Shown here one piece after another: positions 59,301-64,000 of a stretch of 64,000 nucleotides of DNA; position 1 is the stretch's first letter, and every line of letters begins with the position of its first letter. This stretch comes from Microcoleus sp. AS-A8 (lineage in GTDB: Bacteria; Cyanobacteriota; Cyanobacteriia; Cyanobacteriales; Coleofasciculaceae): assembly GCA_039962225.1 (NCBI GenBank), contig JAMPKV010000032.1, positions 1-64,000 on the forward strand. Direction: 5' to 3'. The position numbers and the translations under genes were made by a program. The notes under the pieces were generated by a model, which worked only from the letters and a program-made list of their open reading frames with translations, did no database searches and was not told where the DNA came from.

Positions 59301-62006
59301 CGTATTTTGAAGCACCTGCTGTCTCGATGGGGCGGAACTGAGCCGACTGAGGAACACCTGGTAGAAGTTCTGGAGTGGCTGTTGAAAGGCAGTTTCTTAG
59401 TGGCGGCACAGTTGTATGGGCGTCGAGAGAAAACTAGCCTGTTGCAGGTCAATGCTGAGGTGGTACGTTTGAAATTAGCTGCCCCACAGGAGCGTTACCG
59501 CTGCGAGGTTTGTTCCACTCCCCTGTTAGGGGGGCGAGAAAAATTCCCCTGTCCTGAGTGTCACGGTAACTTGAAACATTGGGTAGAGTCCGATGTAATG
59601 GACAACCGAAACGTTCAGCGGATTCTTTCTCCCGAATTTATTCCCCTAGTCGCGGGGGAACATACCGCCCAAATTCCCCATGATGTCCGAGTTGACTTAG
59701 AAAACAAATTCAAAGCTAAGGCATCAGAGTCAAAAGTCAATTTATTAGCTTGTTCTCCCACATTAGAAATGGGTATTGATGTCGGGGGGTTGGATGCAGT
59801 GGTTCTACGTAACATCCCGCCGCGTCCGGATAATTACGCTCAGCGGGGAGGACGAGCTGGGCGTCGTACCCGCATCGGCTTAGTAGTAGGTTACGCTCGC
59901 AGTACGCCCCACGACCAGTATTTTTACGATAAACCTGAGGAAATGATTGCCGGGGAGGTGCCTGCACCCGCACTGGCTTTGGGCAACCGGGACGTGATTT
60001 TTCGGCACTTGAATGCGATCGCTTTTGGTGCGGCAGAACCGGGATTAGCTGGCAAAATGGTAGAGTACGTCTCCTCTCAAGGGGAAATTCAGCAAGAAGC
60101 CGTGGATGCCCTGATTGCTGGAGTAAGAGCGCAGTCTGAAAGAGCGCTCGTAATGGCGCGTGAAGCGTGGGAAGGCACAGTTTTGCCGGATGCCCAACTG
60201 GATGAAACCGCACTGCGATCGCATCTAGAAAGCTTGCCAGCGCGTATTCAAGACGTAATCAACCGAACAGCGCGGCAAGTCAAAGAACTGCGAAAAGCAC
60301 TAGACATTTACTACCAAGACCTTCAAGGCGAACGAGCTGGCACCCGTGCGGGTCAACTGATTGCTCGCATTCTAGGCATCCAGACGGATAAACAACGCGC
60401 TCGCACCGAAGCAGATGACCGTTCTTCTGGTTATCCCTTACGGCGGTTTGCGGAATTTGGTATCCTTCCTGGCTATGAATTTCCCACCCTACCCGCAGCA
60501 CTGCGACTGCTCGGCGATGAACGCGAGGAAGAGCCAATAAGCATAGCGCGTCGCTTGGGAATTGGTCAATTCCAACCGGATGCTCAAGTCTTTGCTCGTA
60601 CCAAACGCTGGAAAGTCATCGGTTTGGATAACGCCTCCCTCTGGAATCCGAGAAGCGAAAGCGCTACTTGGCTATATCGCAACTGTCAAACGTGCCAGTT
60701 GCGATTCGATGCTTCAGAACCGTCCTGCCCCCGATGCGGCAACGAGCAACCCGGACAGGCATTACCTGCTGGTGAATTTGCAGGCTTTTTAGCGCGACGG
60801 GATGAAAGTCCAATTTTGGACGAAGAAGAACGCTACGCTACCCGCAATCTCGTTAAAACTCACCCGCAATGGAATGGACAGGTTGTGGGACGTTGGACAG
60901 TCGCGACAGCATGGGGACTACGATTGAGCCGGGATGAGGAAGTGCGCTGGATTAATGAAGGCTTGCCCCCCACAGAGAAAGATAATAAAGACACGGACAT
61001 CCGCCCACTGCACAATGAAGCTAAAGGTTACCTGCTCTGTAGCGACTGCGGTCGGATACTAGAAAACCCCGATCTACTCCAGAGCGCGACTCAGGGACGG
61101 CGGAAAGCACGTAAATCCAATCAAGACGACCCCTTCGGTCATGCTGAAAACTGTCCTCAAATCGGGCAATCGCCAAAACCCTTGGCACTCGTCACGGCGG
61201 GCAAAGCAGAAGTTTTGCGGCTAATGTTACCTGTACCGAATTCTATTGAGAAACAAGAGTTGCAGTCTTGGGGGCTATCTCTGGGCTATGCACTCAAAGC
61301 AGGAATGCAACATCTCTATATGCTCGATAACTCAGAAATTGATTTTGAGTTTGAGGGTCCGTGGGCAGGTCGTACTGATGGCAAGCGTTACAGTTGGATA
61401 TCTCTAACGTTTATCGACCCCAGCTTGGGGGGAAGTGGCTACCTGCGTCGCATTGCGACTGAGTTCGATACGGTAGCCAAACACGCGATCGCACATTTGG
61501 CTCATCCCGGATGTGAGACGGCTTGTTACCGTTGCCTCAAGTCATACCAGAATCAGCGCTACCACGAGCTGCTCAACTGGCCGCAAGTGATTCCAGCACT
61601 GAAAGAACTGTCGAAAACCCCACCCATCAGCCGTCGAGAACAACTTGGCGATATGGACGACCCTCGCCCTTGGTTAGAAGCTTATGAGACTGGTGTAGGT
61701 TCACCTCTAGAACTCAAGTTTCTGCGACTGTTCGAGCAGCACGGGTTCCATCCCCAAAAACAAGTGCCAGTTCCCCTCGACAACCCGATTTCTGTAGCGG
61801 ATTTCGCCATGCCAGAACAGCATCTGGCAATTTATGTTGATGGCGCGGCATTTCACAAGGGTGGCAATCGACGACGCGATCGCGCCCTTCGAGACCGGCT
61901 CCGTAATGGTAATCCGCCCTGGCGAATTGTGGAACTTCAAGCAGCGGACTTAGTGCAAGGGTCTGCTTTGGTAGAGCATCTGAAAAGAGTTGCTACCAAA
62001 AAATAA
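56355..62006 (+). CDS. DUF1998 helicase with C-terminal nuclease fold (DruE / DrmA-B-like)
   Basis: 1883 aa from ATG 56355 (KPTFKLKDLVQQGEAAIAAI), whose A is the last base of the preceding stop. A Pro-rich run (SPPAPPAPPAPP) lies near 95-115. Walker A TGTGSGKTESFLLPV near 225, DEVH box FLVLDEVHTYRG near 339. Zinc-type Cys clusters near 571-608 (NPDCGKLY, ERCQCG, CRNCGADY), near 705 and near 1050. FSDSRQDAAHQARF and SPTLEMGIDVGGLDAVVLRN, ending PRPDNYAQRGGRAGRR. DUF1998 core CETACYRCLKSYQNQRYHEL near 1720. Last ~100 residues (SPLELKFLRLFEQHGFHPQK, VADFAMPEQHLAIYVDGAA, F-H) look like a DUF559/VSR nuclease. Resembles DruE and fused DrmA-DrmB. Confidence 0.75.
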   Translation: MKPTFKLKDLVQQGEAAIAAISPVLGQGLAHIDCSEVETLTPEQFTALFSGIPETWDFVELAEKEVFLVETLTESFAEQLSQWVNQHQGRQPTSPPAPPAPPAPPVPPAPPARSSPVPLHPIKALDRLIGEYKHYLLTEFRAKDPQLKAALEEALDQPLFLAQEPFYQAHRPFKTGQRWRDLPIDSQLARVMEDRSRSEFAYLHQSEAIAHLLGEIASPLVVTTGTGSGKTESFLLPVIQNAIEDAIQFKQSGLTAILVYPMNALANDQLQRIESYLESSGWAGAVSVAQYDRGTKQKERQALRQNPPHILLTNYMMLEYLLVRPADREDIFANHRCRFLVLDEVHTYRGTLGSNIALLMRRVRTHLANARQDWLSNVTPDKQARRYPELIPIGTSATIKSIAEGEYSREERIQLRDKAVQEFFSKISGAPESTIRVLGEELEDIQIPTEAAYPSEPVSQTNIDVANPEAVRQTLGALGGQPADTPFETAARHARLLWDLNRWLTRSPLSISQIVEKVKSEVKERTSLSDTQLQDEVKTALLVGAALPEGTPGALQLRAHRLIRGGWQFHRCVNPDCGKLYPMGEERCQCGYKTAPLYLCRNCGADYLRFVGDATSAPLQPSGVPGDEPEWMLYNPSRFETNIDDEDIDETETDTPNRRRQGSQKQPKQMKKRPILHGSFDISTLSFSTIPTDYPWRVTLAPARNRCLCCGGTAGSRNVVTPVALGTSAAVKVLSEGLVEALAEANQAQPEYDGKERLLVFSDSRQDAAHQARFIVFASRYDRMRRRVVQLLNERGVLSLQRIVELLGENAVRERDNKYAPDDTNTWLTDEAQARIRAWEEAPLLDEIAVNAGYRATLMNLGLVQIQYHRLGEYVQTQGATIARQLGVSSEELDYICRCLLDEIRTRGCLNRELLCYHPAYPSSPSYTRAAEWERRIKQPQGYALSNGRPIAYLDRANVPYGIKLHNPWRKPKAGGRGPSLERILKHLLSRWGGTEPTEEHLVEVLEWLLKGSFLVAAQLYGRREKTSLLQVNAEVVRLKLAAPQERYRCEVCSTPLLGGREKFPCPECHGNLKHWVESDVMDNRNVQRILSPEFIPLVAGEHTAQIPHDVRVDLENKFKAKASESKVNLLACSPTLEMGIDVGGLDAVVLRNIPPRPDNYAQRGGRAGRRTRIGLVVGYARSTPHDQYFYDKPEEMIAGEVPAPALALGNRDVIFRHLNAIAFGAAEPGLAGKMVEYVSSQGEIQQEAVDALIAGVRAQSERALVMAREAWEGTVLPDAQLDETALRSHLESLPARIQDVINRTARQVKELRKALDIYYQDLQGERAGTRAGQLIARILGIQTDKQRARTEADDRSSGYPLRRFAEFGILPGYEFPTLPAALRLLGDEREEEPISIARRLGIGQFQPDAQVFARTKRWKVIGLDNASLWNPRSESATWLYRNCQTCQLRFDASEPSCPRCGNEQPGQALPAGEFAGFLARRDESPILDEEERYATRNLVKTHPQWNGQVVGRWTVATAWGLRLSRDEEVRWINEGLPPTEKDNKDTDIRPLHNEAKGYLLCSDCGRILENPDLLQSATQGRRKARKSNQDDPFGHAENCPQIGQSPKPLALVTAGKAEVLRLMLPVPNSIEKQELQSWGLSLGYALKAGMQHLYMLDNSEIDFEFEGPWAGRTDGKRYSWISLTFIDPSLGGSGYLRRIATEFDTVAKHAIAHLAHPGCETACYRCLKSYQNQRYHELLNWPQVIPALKELSKTPPISRREQLGDMDDPRPWLEAYETGVGSPLELKFLRLFEQHGFHPQKQVPVPLDNPISVADFAMPEQHLAIYVDGAAFHKGGNRRRDRALRDRLRNGNPPWRIVELQAADLVQGSALVEHLKRVATKK

Positions 62007-62797
62007 AAGCTCAATCCAATACGGCAACAACCCATAGAAGTAAAATTCATCAAGTTGTAAGGAGTACATGAGCTTTAAAGGAGTCAACTTAGGGAGCGCA
62101 TCCCTCGGAGTTTTTTAATGGCACAAAAAGCTTAGATTCTGTTAGCCTTTACCACGCCTTCGCAAAAAAGAGTGGAATAGATGTCGTGAATCCGCACATT
62201 TCCGACAGGGTGGCACCCTCTTACGCGATCACGTGAGCCTCTCCGAATAGTTGTAAACATAACGTGCGTTGTGTTTACAGTTTTTTTGTGGTGGGTGGAA
62301 AGTTGGGATGTGCGATCGCGTTGCGAGAAGAGCTAAATCGCAGATCGCATCCTCAATTCGTTAAACTTGGGCAATCAAGCACCGGGGTACAAAGCAGCAC
62401 GGAAGGCGTTAGATGAATTCATCAGGGAAGCGTCTTATGACTGACGACTCATCAAATTTGGAGAGAGCGAAAGCCTGGATTGAATGCATTGTACTGGGAA
62501 CTGCTTCAGCTAAGCAGTTGGCTGACTTCATAAGTAAAAATGCTTAAGTGACCCTAATAAACCTATTTATCTCCTAAATATGTCTTAATTAGACCCCAGT
62601 AGCTGATGCGTAAAAGACACGTTTAGACCCCAAATGTGACTCATTTAGGGCATGGACATAGAATCATGCCTACGTGATCTGGAAATGCGATCGCCACTCT
62701 AACCAATGAATTCTCAAGGGTTCCCGGTTTTGTTCCACCAAAGCCGCCTTAAGTGTAATGGAATTGAACACTCCTACTTACAAAAAGTAACCCACTA
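62007..62797 (+). other. Post-island gap with gene remnants
   Basis: A weak hairpin (AGGGA-GCGCA-TCCCT, 62091-62105) followed by TTTTTT could end the island transcript. ORF pieces: around 62335-62440 reads LNLGNQAPGYKAARKALDEF; 62413-62547 encodes 44 aa (LERAKAWIECIVLGTASAKQ). No intact gene. Confidence 0.4.
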
Positions 62798-64000
62798 TCA
62801 CCCCTTCAACTTCTCAATCTCCTCCGGCGTGAAAGGATTTTTACCCGCCTTAAGAGTATTAATCAAGCCAAGCCGTTCTTTTTTCCCCTCATCCCAGCTA
62901 GTCCACTTTATATATGCCTGAAAATCCTCAATAGCTCCTTGCTTATTCCCCATCAGCGCCCTAGCAATCCCGCGACTATCGCGAAACTCTCCATTTTTTG
63001 GCGCTTGCGCCACAGCGTTTTCACAAGCTTGCATCACCTCAGCCGCCTGCCCGTGCAGACTACCGAACCGACAGAGGGTGTTCCAAGACTCAGCATAAAG
63101 TTTCCAGGTTGGCTTTAACTGTTGTGCCTCAGAGTAAGCAGCAAGCGCTTCCTTCACCTTACCCTCCTTGACCAGCTTCTCACCCTTCTCAACCAAACCA
63201 CCTGCCGCCCACCATCCAACTTCTGCCTCCGTCGGAACCTGGATGCTGGGAGACAATTTCCGGGCGTCTTGGAACGTCCTCATCGCACCGTCGAAATCTC
63301 CTCGTTGCCCTATTGCTCGACCTTGATTTACTAGAAGATGAGCCTTCTGGGCTAGATTCCATGCTAAATTTTCACAAGTTTCGCTAGCCCCTTTCGCCAC
63401 CTTAATCATTTCAGAGTCCTCGGCAAGCGTCGTTTTTGGATCGACCAACATAGGATGGTTGATCAACCGATTACACCCTACCTTCAGCCAATCGAGCCAA
63501 TTGCCACCACGCCACAAGCGTATCGTGCTGTCAAGACTGCCACTGACGATGGTTTTGCCGTCCGGGCTAAATGCCACTGAGGTGACCCATCCCTCATGCC
63601 CTTTGAATGGTGAACTGAGGGGCTTGCCAGAGGTGTTCCACAGGCGTATCGTGCTGTCACTACTGCCACTGACGATGGTTTTGCCGTCCGGGCTAAATGC
63701 CACTGAGGTGACCCCATCCTCATGCCCTTTGAAGGGTAGACCGAGGGGATTGCCAGAAGTGTCCCACAGGCGTATCGTCTTGTCCCAACTGCCACTGACA
63801 ATGGTTTTGCTGTCTGGGCTAAATGCCACTGAGGTGACCGAAGACTCGTGCCCTTTGAAGGGTAGACTGATGGGTTTGCCAGAAGTATTCCACAGGCGTA
63901 TCGTCCTGTCAAGACTGCCACTGACGATGGTTTTGCCGTCCCGGCTAAATGCCACTGAGTAGACCGAAGACTTATGGCCTTTGGAGGGTAGACCGATGGG
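62798..64000 (-). CDS. WD40-TPR protein (5' end outside window)
   Basis: The frame enters from the right edge and stops at 62798-62800. It reads WD40 repeats (SVTSVAFSPDGKTIVSGS, TIRLWNTSGKPLSSPF, last blade near 63530), then a conserved cyanobacterial linker (RGGNWLDWLKVGCNRLINH). A helical, TPR-like region follows: AWNLAQKAHLLVNQGRAIG, GKVKEALAAYSEAQQLKPTW, ALMGNKQGAIEDFQAYIKW, closing with PFTPEEIEKLKG. The ORF that begins ATG 63955 is not a real start, because the frame stays open to 64000. Very likely the C-terminal part of a TIR-WD40-type protein. Blade sequence and 126-bp period match the left-edge gene. Confidence 0.8.
   Translation of the reverse strand, partial: PIGLPSKGHKSSVYSVAFSRDGKTIVSGSLDRTIRLWNTSGKPISLPFKGHESSVTSVAFSPDSKTIVSGSWDKTIRLWDTSGNPLGLPFKGHEDGVTSVAFSPDGKTIVSGSSDSTIRLWNTSGKPLSSPFKGHEGWVTSVAFSPDGKTIVSGSLDSTIRLWRGGNWLDWLKVGCNRLINHPMLVDPKTTLAEDSEMIKVAKGASETCENLAWNLAQKAHLLVNQGRAIGQRGDFDGAMRTFQDARKLSPSIQVPTEAEVGWWAAGGLVEKGEKLVKEGKVKEALAAYSEAQQLKPTWKLYAESWNTLCRFGSLHGQAAEVMQACENAVAQAPKNGEFRDSRGIARALMGNKQGAIEDFQAYIKWTSWDEGKKERLGLINTLKAGKNPFTPEEIEKLKG
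63500..64000 (-). repeat. 126-bp WD40-coding repeats at right edge
   Basis: The phrase CACAGGCGTATCGT repeats near 63640, 63766 and 63892, again a 126-bp period. Sequence and reading direction match the repeats at 1-378, but these copies have diverged more from one another. Confidence 0.85.

Noticed and set aside
63459-63962. Plus-strand 167-aa repeat ORF
   Set aside because: Antisense of the WD40 gene at the right edge.
1-64000. tRNA, rRNA or riboswitch genes
   Set aside because: None seen by eye; no conserved tRNA arms or rRNA stretches noticed, although short or unusual RNAs could be missed without a covariance search.

Overview
The window reads as a filamentous or colonial cyanobacterium. 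The HIP1 octamer GCGATCGC recurs throughout, and many genes are of types typical of such genomes: Uma2 nucleases, a TIR-WD40 protein, an ISKra4-like element and vWA-MoxR conflict genes. An actin-like ParM gene with a small partner, a ribbon-helix-helix protein, a DUF3987 replication-type protein with dense 11-bp repeats, and no housekeeping genes or tRNAs point to a plasmid or other mobile replicon. Both window edges fall inside same-strand WD40 repeats of matching sequence and 126-bp period. The left piece lacks its 3' end and the right piece lacks its 5' end, so this may be most of a circular plasmid opened inside one TIR-TM-WD40-TPR gene.

Layout. 1-2.6 kb: 5' part of a triple-TIR/TM/WD40 gene (minus). 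2.7-9.7 kb: two genes sharing a winged-helix module, a zinc-ribbon protein, a Uma2 nuclease, a secreted-protein gene split by a 1481-bp ISKra4-like element with an 8-bp target duplication, a tyrosine recombinase, and decayed gene pieces. 9.7-15.1 kb: a DUF1963 protein and a 1506-aa nuclease-NACHT-HEAT protein. 15.2-16.6 kb: a broken esterase gene and a truncated Dam-like methylase. 16.7-21.2 kb: a tightly overlapping HTH-iSTAND / MoxR / vWA / EAD-LexA operon. 22.2-29.8 kb: a long minus-strand series of an actin-like segregation pair, about seven small ORFans, two membrane proteins, a 676-aa P-loop ATPase and an HTH protein. 30-36 kb: RHH regulator, an unknown gene, the DUF3987 gene with iteron-like repeats, and short fragments, bounded by two copies of a 26-bp palindrome.

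36.8-39.4 kb: a 424-aa coil-hydrophobic-coil protein opposite three tandem small Gly/Ala-rich hydrophobic proteins. 39.7-62.0 kb: a plus-strand defence island. It has an XRE regulator frameshifted by a 22-bp insertion, a DrmD-like SNF2 helicase, a DrmMI-like adenine methylase, DUF6883 and DUF4926 genes, a secreted glycine-zipper protein, a second SNF2 helicase, an Hsp70/actin-like ATPase, a RelE-UvrD fusion, and an 1883-aa DUF1998 helicase-nuclease. 62.8-64.0 kb: WD40-TPR gene, open at the window edge.

Working picture: a defence-rich cyanobacterial plasmid carrying at least four apparently separate conflict modules (TIR-WD40, NACHT, vWA-MoxR-iSTAND with a LexA-type output protein, and a DISARM/Druantia-like composite), a glycine-zipper cassette of unknown role, and its own segregation and replication genes. 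Family names rest on motifs and general family knowledge; no database search was run.
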